Assembly (NCBI RefSeq): GCF_028209885.1
Contig: NZ_JAQLEM010000038.1
Location: 1-15,562 of the forward strand
Source of the DNA: Collinsella aerofaciens
GTDB taxonomy: Bacteria > Actinomycetota > Coriobacteriia > Coriobacteriales > Coriobacteriaceae
Length of the DNA stretch: 15,562 nucleotides
Direction of reading: 5' to 3'
The notes beneath the pieces are model-generated. The model had not been told where the DNA came from, ran no database searches, and saw only the letters and a list, made by a program, of their open reading frames with translations. The position numbers and the translations under genes are program-made. Positions within the stretch are counted from its first letter, which is position 1. Each line of letters opens with the position of its first letter. Positions 6,424 to 12,069 of this stretch are shown here, piece after piece.

Positions 6424-7008
6424 TTATTTCCTGACGCCCACCAATCCGCGTTCACGAAGGATGCGGTACAGCGTTGATTTGGAGACGCCAGTCGCAGCGC
6501 AAATATCGGGAATAGGAGTCTCTCCTCCAAGATAGAGCCTTACTGCGGCATCGGCTTTGACGCCGGCAGTGCGAGGCCTGCCACCCACGTTGCCGCCGTG
6601 GCTCCGTTTGACGGCGATACCCTCGGCCTGGCGTTGCCTGATCAGATCTCGCTCAAGTTCCGCGGTGCAAGCATGGGTGCCAAGCACGAAGCGCCCGAAT
6701 GCGGTATCTAGATCCACGGGCTGTTTCAGGGACGTGAGCTTCACGCCGAGGTTTCGAAACATAAGGTCATAGTTGAGCAGCTGCCTGGTCGATCTGGTCA
6801 AGCGCTCCCAGGATTCGACCACCACCTCGTCGCCCGCCCGCATCTTCTTGAACAGGCGCTTCTGCTGCGTCCGGTCGCCGTCCTGGGCACCCGTGACCTT
6901 GTCCTTGTAGATATGGCCATAGGCCACGCCAGCGTTCACCAGAGCCTCGATCTGGCGGTCCAACCTCTGGTCTTTCGTGCTCACGCGAGCATATCCGTAA
7001 CGTGTCAT
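6424..7008 (-). CDS. Serine resolvase/invertase
   Basis: 194-aa site-specific recombinase of the small serine resolvase group, likely resolving plasmid multimers or having moved a transposon. The catalytic domain starts YGYARVSTKDQ with nucleophile Ser10 and Arg8. The active-site block reads ERLTRS (residues 68-73), so the Asp usually found before the first arginine is Glu68 while Arg69 and Arg72 are kept. The dimer helix is AELERDLIRQRQAEGI (about 116-131). The C-terminal helix-turn-helix (about 163-186, ATGVSKSTLYRIL) is typical. AGGAGG five bases before ATG 7008 fixes the start. Candidate recombination sites lie just upstream. No transposase is nearby. Confidence 0.92.
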   Translation of the reverse strand: MTRYGYARVSTKDQRLDRQIEALVNAGVAYGHIYKDKVTGAQDGDRTQQKRLFKKMRAGDEVVVESWERLTRSTRQLLNYDLMFRNLGVKLTSLKQPVDLDTAFGRFVLGTHACTAELERDLIRQRQAEGIAVKRSHGGNVGGRPRTAGVKADAAVRLYLGGETPIPDICAATGVSKSTLYRILRERGLVGVRK

Positions 7009-7059
7009 TTCAGCCTCCTGCCTCGTATTTGATTTTCCCATAGGAATTGACGCGGAGGT

Positions 7060-7121
7060 TTTGACACTGGGTTTTGGCACTCGACGTTCACGGCATCGAG
7101 GGTTCGATTTTCGAGTGCCAA
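7060..7121. other. res: Candidate res/operator region of the serine resolvase
   Basis: TTTTGACACT (7060-7069) and TTTTGGCACT (7072-7081) are direct repeats. TTGGCACTCGA (7074-7084) is repeated exactly inverted as TCGAGTGCCAA (7111-7121). Paired sites just upstream of a divergent resolvase gene are the usual place for res subsites, but the dyad is wider than a standard 28-bp crossover site. Confidence 0.4.
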
Positions 7122-7178
7122 GAGGCATACGTTTTGGGACGAACGGTTGGCGAATAGGCCATATAAGTTGATGCGTCG

Positions 7179-7210
7179 AATATTCTACTACCAAATAGTA
7201 GTAGAATATT
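7179..7210. promoter_or_regulatory. 32-bp AT-rich palindrome before the toxin-antitoxin pair
   Basis: AATATTCTACTAC and GTAGTAGAATATT are perfect 13-base arms with a 6-base centre, ending 20 bases before the first gene's start. This is the expected location of an operator for the RHH antitoxin encoded by the second gene. Confidence 0.6.
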
Positions 7211-7229
7211 ATCGTACGATTGGAGGCAA

Positions 7230-7496
7230 ATGGTTCAGATACACCGAAGGGTTCACGAGCGACATCCCGAGCTGGATGTCGGAGATGTCGAGGCGGCATG
7301 GGAGAACTACCGCTTCGCGGCCGTTCGCGTACCCGGGGAACAGGAGATGCGGACGGGCTACGACCCACGTGGCCGGTATATCGAGATGGTCGGAGTCCTC
7401 CTGGCTGACGGCGTATGGCTTATCTATCACGCCATGACGCCGCCGAGCAAGAAGACACTGAAGGAGATCGAGAGCGCGAGAAGGAGAGGTTACTGA
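7230..7496 (+). CDS. Probable type II toxin (small, BrnT-style size)
   Basis: 88-aa protein, reading MVQIHRRVHERHPELDVGDV and then …DPRGRYIEMVGVLLADGVWLIYHAMTPPSKKTLKEI. The compact alpha/beta pattern with a central strand pair (YIEMVGVLL, GVWLIYHAMT) and a basic helical end recalls small RNase-type toxins such as BrnT. I rely on layout more than on a signature motif. GGAGG lies three bases from ATG 7230, a tight spacing that would give modest translation. The stop overlaps the start of the next gene by one base. The pair sits behind a large palindrome, typical of autoregulated toxin-antitoxin operons. Confidence 0.6.
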   Translation: MVQIHRRVHERHPELDVGDVEAAWENYRFAAVRVPGEQEMRTGYDPRGRYIEMVGVLLADGVWLIYHAMTPPSKKTLKEIESARRRGY

Positions 7497-7777
7497 TGGA
7501 GTTCAGGCTTGCAAACGGAACCGTGATCACGGACGAGGACATCGAGCGCGAGTGCGCGGAATATGAATCCGGCTCTTGGACGGGGGCCCTGGCAAACCTC
7601 CGCGTCGGCCGCCCAAGGCTCTCCGAGGGAGAGGCCAACGCCAATCTGTCTTTCAAGTGCCCGAAAACGGGCGCCGATCTCATCGAGAGGGCGGCCACCG
7701 CGTGCGGGATGCGGAAGTCGGAGTTCCTGCGCTCGGCTGCGCTCGAGAAGGCTGAGAGAATCCTCAGGTCGGCATAG
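7496..7777 (+). CDS. RHH (CopG-type) antitoxin-like protein
   Basis: 93-aa protein coupled to the preceding gene through TGATG. Residues about 1-45 are an acidic, partly structured segment (RLANGTVITDEDIERECAEY) that could wrap the toxin. Residues about 50-90 form a ribbon-helix-helix (NLSFKCPKTGADLIERAA, then MRKSEFLRSAALEKAERIL). DNA binding at the C-terminus rather than the N-terminus is seen in the BrnA-like group. The likely roles are to neutralise the 88-aa protein and repress the operon through the 7179-7210 palindrome. Confidence 0.65.
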   Translation: MEFRLANGTVITDEDIERECAEYESGSWTGALANLRVGRPRLSEGEANANLSFKCPKTGADLIERAATACGMRKSEFLRSAALEKAERILRSA

Positions 7778-7816
7778 CCTCACGGCATGCCTTTTCGTGG
7801 GCGCGAAATGGGCTAC

Positions 7817-7856
7817 ATCGCGCTTATGTTAGCTATATAACTAACATAAGCGCGAT
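7817..7856. promoter_or_regulatory. 40-bp near-perfect palindrome with TGTTAG-N8-CTAACA core
   Basis: ATCGCGCTTATGTTAG is repeated inverted as CTAACATAAGCGCGAT, with one mismatched pair in the centre. The core TGTTAG-N8-CTAACA (7827-7846) recurs at 7953-7972 over the next gene's promoter. It has a short A-rich right flank and no T-run, so an operator is more likely than a terminator. Confidence 0.6.
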
Positions 7857-7944
7857 TAAACAGGACGCCGGGGCAAGACGTCTGCTTTATTCAATGGTGG
7901 GCCCCTTTCGCGATTCCCTTGCCGACGGACCTGCCGCAAACGGG

Positions 7945-7972
7945 TATAATAGTGTTAGCGAAATCACTAACA
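7945..7972 (+). promoter_or_regulatory. TATAAT box with overlapping TGTTAG operator
   Basis: A perfect -10 TATAAT (7945-7950) is followed directly by TGTTAG-N8-CTAACA (7953-7972), so a protein bound there would cover the transcription start. The -35 region is weak. AGGAGG follows at 7979-7984. Confidence 0.6.
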
Positions 7973-7991
7973 TAATTAGGAGGCGATTGCC

Positions 7992-8834
7992 ATGGGCAGG
8001 TGCGAGCCGAGGGCAAATGAGAACGACCCGGGGCTGATCACGCTGCCGGAGGGCATCGACGAGCTGAGCGACGCCGTCGAGCAGGAGTTCGACGTAACCA
8101 CCAAGCAGGTGTGCCGGGCCCTGCAATGCACGAGGCCGTTCGTGCTGGCCCATTGCCGACACATCAGGCACATCTTCGTCTCAGGCGACTGGTCCGACAA
8201 GGTCGGACTCGGACCGGGCGGAGGCTTCATCTGGTCCCGCAACGAACTCCGAGACATGGCGGTGAGCGGCACAGTCGAGCGACGCACCCGCGTCGTCGGC
8301 GCCGCTGACATACTGGCCGGCAACCGGGAGGCGCTTGACTGGCTCGACGCGGCGAAGGCCGAGGCGGGGAAGATAGCGATGGACCCGAGCAGGCCGCGCG
8401 CGGATGAAGTCCATTTCCGCGAGATGTCCCGCGAGGTCTTCGAGATGGTCTACCTGCCGGACGAATGGAAGCCGGCCTATAACGCGGCGAGGCGCAAGAG
8501 GTCAGAACTGCATTGGGTCGACCTCGGCGAGCACCCGCGGTCATTCGACGAGCTGGGGACCGTTTGGAGGACGACCGCGGACCGCAAAGGCTACGGGGAC
8601 ACGGACGAGGAATGGTCGAGGGCGTATCGGCGCAACGGAGCGGTGCGGCTCACCATCACCCTGCCCGACGGCGCGACCAAGGTCATGCATGCGCCCGACC
8701 CGACGCCTCGGGCGCGGTTCGACGACTTCCTGGCGACAATTTTGCCTGTCGAGCTGCTGCCGCAGGACTACATCAGGGATGTCGTTCTCGGGAGTGACCA
8801 TATGGAGCCGCAGGAACTCAAGCTGTACGGCTAA
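7992..8834 (+). CDS. Unknown protein with N-terminal HTH-like region, 280 aa
   Basis: Residues about 33-64 (VTTKQVCRALQCTRPFVLAH, then RHIRHIFVSG) followed by FIWSRNELRDMA match the pattern of excisionase/MerR-like HTH_17 domains: helix, turn, recognition helix, wing and a final helix. The remaining 190 residues are soluble and charged, with no motif I can name. ATG 7992 has AGGAGG seven bases upstream. The operator over its promoter and the second copy 120 bp upstream suggest autoregulation. Candidate roles are replication initiator, copy-number regulator or element regulator; none is proven. Confidence 0.7.
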   Translation: MGRCEPRANENDPGLITLPEGIDELSDAVEQEFDVTTKQVCRALQCTRPFVLAHCRHIRHIFVSGDWSDKVGLGPGGGFIWSRNELRDMAVSGTVERRTRVVGAADILAGNREALDWLDAAKAEAGKIAMDPSRPRADEVHFREMSREVFEMVYLPDEWKPAYNAARRKRSELHWVDLGEHPRSFDELGTVWRTTADRKGYGDTDEEWSRAYRRNGAVRLTITLPDGATKVMHAPDPTPRARFDDFLATILPVELLPQDYIRDVVLGSDHMEPQELKLYG

Positions 8835-8893
8835 TTCGCCTCATAGAGACGGGCCGTCGCCCCAAAACCAAACAGAATCTCGAATAAGCATAT

Positions 8894-8933
8894 GAATCGA
8901 CCGCCCGGGAGTACGTGCCCGGGCGGTCGATTC
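8894..8933. terminator. 16-bp GC-rich hairpin downstream of the 280-aa gene
   Basis: GAATCGACCGCCCGGG and CCCGGGCGGTCGATTC are perfect arms around an 8-base loop. There is no T-tract, so intrinsic termination is possible but unproven. Confidence 0.55.
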
Positions 8934-9048
8934 TATCGACCATGGGCGCGATTCCGTGAGGTCGTTTTTCTGGCACCCGCCGTTTACGCCGATTCCAAAG
9001 CGCCTATCGACCGCTCATCGAGCTTTGCGAGTGCGATCCCGTGCACAT

Positions 9049-9199
9049 TGTCGGACATTTGAATTGTCCGACAATGTCTGACAGCACTGTCAGACAGTCG
9101 CGCACGATCAAGCGAGCTTCGCGAGCGAGTTCAGGCCGCATGCGGCCCCAGCTGCGGCTTTGCCGCAGGTTCAATGTCTGACATTCCCAATGTCTGACG
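9049..9199. repeat. Six TGTCNGAC(A) iteron-like sites
   Basis: TGTCGGACA 9049, TGTCCGACA 9065, TGTCTGACA 9075, TGTCAGACA 9088, TGTCTGACA 9175 and TGTCTGACG 9191. Each is itself palindromic. Adjacent copies pair into larger perfect dyads such as ATTGTCGGACA/TGTCCGACAAT (9047-9075) and TGTCTGACAG/CTGTCAGACA (9075-9096). Confidence 0.75.
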
Positions 9200-9214
9200 T
9201 TGAACGAAGCTGGC

Positions 9215-9246
9215 GTGCAAACTGACTCTTAAGGGTCAGTTTGCAC
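9215..9246. repeat. 32-bp near-perfect palindrome
   Basis: GTGCAAACTGAC and GTCAGTTTGCAC flank CTTAAG, with one mismatched pair. It lies between the two iteron families. Confidence 0.65.
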
Positions 9247-9339
9247 CATCCCAATGTCGCGATTTTGGATGGTGACGCCACGGCGGTCGCATCTTCGAGG
9301 GGAAGACCCGGTGCTGGGTCGATAAATCCGCCATGTCCG

Positions 9340-9451
9340 TTATCGTAATAATCTCTCGCAGACACCATCGCACACGCCGCCGCACCCGTATCTTTTATCG
9401 TAATAATTTGAAATTTGGCGCTATTTCGTTCCTGTCCGTTATTGTAATAAT
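9340..9451 (+). repeat. Three TTATYGTAATAAT direct repeats
   Basis: Copies start at 9340, 9395 and 9439. The first and third are also preceded by TGTCCG. Their spacings of 55 and 44 bp are both multiples of 11, so all three would face the same side of the helix. They are AT-rich islands in GC-rich surroundings. Confidence 0.7.
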
Positions 9452-9527
9452 GAGGCGCGCGAGCGTCCTTCCCCGGTCCAAGGGCGGAGCCCTGGCAAGC
9501 GCCGAACCGCCCGGGTCGGCGGCAGAT

Positions 9528-9556
9528 TTGTACCCACATTTACGATGGGGGTACAA
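9528..9556. promoter_or_regulatory. TTGTACCC/GGGTACAA operator-like dyad
   Basis: Perfect 8-base arms with a 13-base spacer, ending 54 bases before the 182-aa gene's start codon; a likely binding site for that gene's own product or another regulator. Confidence 0.45.
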
Positions 9557-9610
9557 GTATGCGTCTCTTGCGGGATTTCTCGTTTATCGGCAGAAAATCG
9601 AGGTCAGAAG

Positions 9611-10159
9611 ATGGATGAGTTCTTGAGCATTGAAGATCTGCGGTGGGAGTTCGGCGCGTCGCGAGCATGGACGTACAAGTATCTGGCACCGCATATCAAG
9701 TCAATTACCGTGAAATGCTCGACCGACGACGGCGAGCGCCTGTGCAAGCGTTATAGCCTCGATGATGCACGGCGCGTGGTCGCTGAAAAGGCTCGAGCCG
9801 AGGTCTATTCCGTGCCCGTTAAAGCGGACCCCGGGAAAAGCAGCTATGCTCCGTACCGCCGCCCGCGGCGCGTGCGAATCAAGACGAGCGCGTACATCGC
9901 CGAATATATCGTCGGCTTCGGCCATCTCTGGCAGATCGACGAGATTGCAGAGGAATACTGCGGTAAGCGCTCAAGAGAGGCGGCATATCAATTCATCTAC
10001 CGTAACGCCTGGATCGCAATCGTGTTCGGCAACAAAACTTTCTATATCCCGAGGCGCACCACACCGCAATTCGTGGTGGCAGCAGTCGAGGTGTTCGGAG
10101 ACGCCGCCCACACCGTCGAATACGCACGCGGTGGGCATAAAAGTGACGCCACGGAATAG
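9611..10159 (+). CDS. Unknown HTH-type DNA-binding protein, 182 aa
   Basis: The N-terminus (residues 4-55: LSIEDLRWEFGASRAWTYKY, then KRYSLDDARRVV) follows the HTH_17/MerR-like pattern of helix, turn, helix, wing and last helix, as in the 280-aa protein. The C-terminal half (about 92-165) has a second region that may be a helix-turn-helix (LWQIDEIAEEY, SREAAYQFIY) and a strand pair ending NKTFYIPRRTT. ATG 9611 has GAGG seven bases upstream; a longer reading from 9545 overlaps the operator dyad. It sits between the iteron region and the octamer arrays, and its stop codon is part of the first octamer. A replication or partition protein is a reasonable guess; no Rep family signature is visible. 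Confidence 0.7.
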   Translation: MDEFLSIEDLRWEFGASRAWTYKYLAPHIKSITVKCSTDDGERLCKRYSLDDARRVVAEKARAEVYSVPVKADPGKSSYAPYRRPRRVRIKTSAYIAEYIVGFGHLWQIDEIAEEYCGKRSREAAYQFIYRNAWIAIVFGNKTFYIPRRTTPQFVVAAVEVFGDAAHTVEYARGGHKSDATE

Positions 10160-10311
10160 CGGCACTATGTAACAAATGAATAAGTTAACGGCGTAAAAAG
10201 TGAAAAACCGAACTACGTAATATCGACAATGCGACATAACGCAATAACGACAAAGCGGAATAGCCGCACTATGTAACCACGTAATAACAGAACTATTGAA
10301 CATCGGACTAT
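10152..10311 (+). repeat. Octamer array A, 20 units, 8-bp register
   Basis: Twenty consecutive 8-mers fit a degenerate consensus close to C-G-N-A-A-Y-A-A (or C-N-G-A-A-Y-W-A). Sample units are CGGAATAG at 10152 and 10256, CCGAACTA at 10208, CGACATAA at 10232, CGTAATAA at 10280. The register never slips. The first unit contains the stop codon of the 182-aa gene. Confidence 0.8.
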
Positions 10312-10319
10312 TCGGTCCT

Positions 10320-10425
10320 GAAATCTGTCCGCAAGAGCCGTACGCTGCCGTACAAAATGCCCGGCAGCGTACCGCCGCAAGCGGCGCACGCTAGGGCTCT
10401 GCCCTAGCACCCGGCACTCGCGGCG
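10320..10425 (+). repeat. GC-rich hairpin block 1 between octamer arrays
   Basis: Three perfect hairpins in a row: GTACGCTGCC/GGCAGCGTAC (10340-10372), CGCCGC/GCGGCG (10373-10386) and GCTAGGGC/GCCCTAGC (10390-10408). Segments recur inverted in the block at 10546-10667. Confidence 0.7.
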
Positions 10426-10545
10426 TTAGCTCATTGTTCTGCAATTCAACGGTTACGTTTTTCAGTTTTGTCGTTATCACGTAGTTCGGTAATTACACAG
10501 TTGCGTAGTGTCGTAATTGCTTTGTTCGGTTGTGTCGCAGTTCAG
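10426..10545 (-). repeat. Octamer array B, 15 units, inverted
   Basis: Read on the minus strand from 10545 down, fifteen 8-mers stay in register with the same consensus as array A; for example CGACACAA, CCGAACTA, CGACAAAA and CAGAACAA. CCGAACTA is identical to a unit in array A. Confidence 0.78.
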
Positions 10546-10667
10546 ATATGAACAACCGCCGCAGGCGCCGGGTACTAGGGCAGAGCCTTGGCAGTACGCG
10601 GACGGCCGAAACGCAGTTTTATACGGCAGCGTATGACACTTGCGGGCGAGCTCCGGCTATGCCATTG
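10546..10667 (-). repeat. GC-rich hairpin block 2, inverted relative of block 1
   Basis: Contains CTAGGGCAGAGCC (10575-10587) and TACGGCAGCGT (10622-10632), the exact reverse complements of 10395-10407 and 10342-10352, in the order expected for an inverted copy. The remaining sequence has diverged. Confidence 0.65.
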
Positions 10668-10811
10668 CTGAATTACGACAAAACGCAACAACAGAGCCGT
10701 GTAACCGCGGCATAACTGATTTACAGACGATACGAAGAACGTAATGAATGAACTAGTGAACTGCGACACAGCCGAAAAAGCGAACAGCTATAAACCCAAA
10801 AAACGCATTGA
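10668..10811 (+). repeat. Octamer array C, 18 units
   Basis: Eighteen 8-mers in register in the same orientation as array A, such as CTGAATTA at 10668, CGACAAAA at 10676 and ATGAACTA at 10748. Degeneracy increases toward the right end. It stops just before the 3' end of the leftward 74-aa gene. Confidence 0.75.
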
Positions 10812-10826
10812 AGCAGGAGAGATGTT

Positions 10827-11051
10827 TTAAATCTCAGCCCACAAATCGAGAACAGTGGCGTCCCGACGAACCGTGGCAAAATAGTCGCAGTAGTCATAGG
10901 CATCATCGGGACTGCGCATCACGGCAACAAGATCTCCGTTGTGCGCATCAACAACTGCATGTCGAAATCCCATCGTCTGACGCATCATCCGGTTGCGCTG
11001 CCGCTCGATCTCGATCGCATCCAGCAGGAGGTGGCCATCATCGTTGGTCAT
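10827..11051 (-). CDS. 74-aa hypothetical protein
   Basis: Small soluble acidic protein: an N-terminal amphipathic helix (HLLLDAIEIERQRNRMMRQ), then a beta hairpin-like stretch (FRHAVVDAHNGDLVAVMRS) and a final helix with DAYDYCDYF. I do not recognise a family. ATG 11051 is preceded by GGAG six bases away, supporting a real gene. It is convergent with octamer array C and lies alone between it and the orphan antitoxin gene. Confidence 0.55.
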   Translation of the reverse strand: MTNDDGHLLLDAIEIERQRNRMMRQTMGFRHAVVDAHNGDLVAVMRSPDDAYDYCDYFATVRRDATVLDLWAEI

Positions 11052-11218
11052 TTGAAACTCCGATCTAGGCGATTGCCTTTTCCTTGGCGAAGGAAATGAA
11101 CCTCTTCAGCGACCAGATGCCGTCTCCGAATTGAGGCAGGCTACCTTTTGAGACTGTTTAATCTGAACAATAAGATGTGTACCAGTAAAACCTGGTTTCG
11201 GCATTGATTGGAGTAGTC

Positions 11219-11446
11219 ATGGCGATATGCGAAATTGCGGTCGTATTCGATGAGAGCGAAATGGCTTTGATCCAGGCTCATACGGGCACCTCAAATATGT
11301 CCTTTTCCGAGTTCGTGAGAAGGGCTGCGCTTGAGAAAGTCGAGGACATGGTGGACATCGAGGCATTCAACGAAGCGCTGATGGAAGATGACGGTACCCG
11401 CTACTCAATGGCCGACGCCATGCGTATGGCCATGAAGGGTGAGTAG
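11219..11446 (+). CDS. Orphan RelB-family (RHH) antitoxin
   Basis: 75-aa protein matching RelB/DUF6290-type antitoxins. It has a short strand (AICEIAVVF), then a ribbon-helix-helix (DESEMALIQAHTGTSNMSFSE, FVRRAALEKVEDMVD) and an acidic C-terminal toxin-binding tail (AFNEALMEDDGTRYSMADAM). GGAG five bases before ATG 11219 sets the start; a TTG start at 11204 is less likely. The usual coupled RelE toxin is absent: the next 240 bases on this strand hold no open frame with RelE features. It may neutralise a chromosomal toxin or act as a DNA-binding protein only. Confidence 0.75.
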   Translation: MAICEIAVVFDESEMALIQAHTGTSNMSFSEFVRRAALEKVEDMVDIEAFNEALMEDDGTRYSMADAMRMAMKGE

Positions 11447-11499
11447 CCGTTTGCGGCGCCAAGCTGACCGCCGCAGTAGGGGCAATAAACGGCCTTCAT
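11401..11499 (-). pseudogene. Possible zinc-ribbon gene fragment, antisense to the RelB gene
   Basis: 32 codons start MKAVYCPYCGGQLGAANGYS after a good GAGGTG ribosome binding site, then run into the opposite strand of the antitoxin gene and stop. CPYCGG is half of a zinc ribbon; the second CxxC is missing. The likely reading is a zinc-ribbon gene whose 3' part was replaced by the RelB gene. Confidence 0.35.
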
Positions 11500-11570
11500 G
11501 GGCACCTCTTCCGAAAGGGTGTTTAACGGTTCCGGAAAAGGTTATCCACCTGCGGGAACGATAGGCAACC

Positions 11571-11587
11571 GGACACACATTCTGTCC
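11571..11587. repeat. GGACACACATTCTGTCC motif
   Basis: Differs at one base from the reverse complement of the central part of the palindrome at 1253-1289 and lies 75 bp from the second 24-bp copy. Confidence 0.5.
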
Positions 11588-11621
11588 GAGCGGTTAAAAG
11601 CGGGCACGGAATTTAAACGGC

Positions 11622-11654
11622 TGAAAAAGGGGCATCGACCTACGCCGATGCCCC
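11622..11654 (-). terminator. Rho-independent terminator
   Basis: On the minus strand GGGGCATCG/CGATGCCCC, a perfect 9-bp stem with an 8-base loop, is followed by five Ts. It ends the leftward operon of the 121-aa and 169-aa proteins. Confidence 0.75.
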
Positions 11655-11661
11655 TAAAGTA

Positions 11662-11685
11662 GACACACATTTTGTCCTATAAGCC
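11662..11685 (-). repeat. 24-bp repeat motif, copy 2
   Basis: Exact inverted copy of 1255-1278 (on the minus strand it starts GGCTTATAGGACAAAA). Here it lacks the right arm, so no palindrome forms. It lies between the 121-aa gene's stop and its terminator. Confidence 0.65.
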
Positions 11686-11689
11686 TCAT

Positions 11690-12055
11690 TTATTTGCGAA
11701 GAACATCGGCTAGCCGCAGGATTGAAATCATCGACCGATAAGTGAGTTCCACCTTTTCGCCCGCAAGCAGTCGTTTCGAGCCAATCTCATCTAGCCCCAC
11801 AAGCCGAGAAAACAGCGGGCCGCTCATCGTGCCCTCGTCAATTGACTCCCTTATGGTTTTCAAAACGTCCGTATCATGAAGCGATGCCGAGCTGTAGGGG
11901 GCAACACGAGCGGAACTCTCAATTAACGACGAGACAAAAGGATGGAGATGCTTTGGACATAGTCCATCAAACACCACATCCCCATTGTCATCCGAGCCGA
12001 CCAGGCGCCAAGTATAATGATCGACCCAGTCATCTCCGTCATATATGGCGTCCAT
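11690..12055 (-). CDS. 121-aa protein with XRE-like C-terminal helices
   Basis: The N-terminal half (MDAIYDGDDWVDHYTWRLVG, then VVFDGLCPKHLHPFV) looks like a small beta domain. The C-terminal half (about 78-121) holds helices with a pattern close to an XRE-type helix-turn-helix (FSRLVGLDEIGSKRLLAGEK, then LTYRSMISILRLADVL). ATG 12055 is chosen because GGGAAG precedes it by six bases and it clears the upstream stop by 14 bases; an ATG at 12118 would overlap the upstream gene by 49 bases. It is probably co-transcribed with the secreted protein gene. Function unknown. Confidence 0.55.
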   Translation of the reverse strand: MDAIYDGDDWVDHYTWRLVGSDDNGDVVFDGLCPKHLHPFVSSLIESSARVAPYSSASLHDTDVLKTIRESIDEGTMSGPLFSRLVGLDEIGSKRLLAGEKVELTYRSMISILRLADVLRK

Positions 12056-12069
12056 GAGCAACTTCCCGT

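Larger units (their letters stand above)
8835..9560. other. Origin-like intergenic region with iterons and palindromes
   Basis: 725 bp with no supported gene, densely filled with short repeats. They are a terminator-like hairpin (8894-8933), six TGTCNGAC(A) sites (9049-9199), GC palindromes including GGCCGCATGCGGCC (9134-9147) and CTGCGGC-ttt-GCCGCAG (9152-9168), a 32-bp palindrome (9215-9246), three AT-rich TTATYGTAATAAT repeats (9340-9451), and an 8-bp dyad before the next gene (9528-9556). Iterons plus AT-rich repeats beside a DNA-binding protein gene is how theta-type plasmid origins look. Confidence 0.5.

Noticed and set aside
10152..10811. CRISPR array
   Set aside because: There are no long identical repeats or spacers; the period is 8 bp with degenerate units, and no cas gene is present.
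11052..11218. Short minus-strand frame reading …FGDGIWSLKRFISFAKEKAIA before the 74-aa gene
   Set aside because: No start codon with a ribosome binding site; it may be a fragment, but the evidence is too thin to list as a gene.
11447..11690. RelE-type toxin after the RelB antitoxin
   Set aside because: No frame in this stretch has the length or the basic RelE-like pattern; only hairpins and a DnaA-like box are found.
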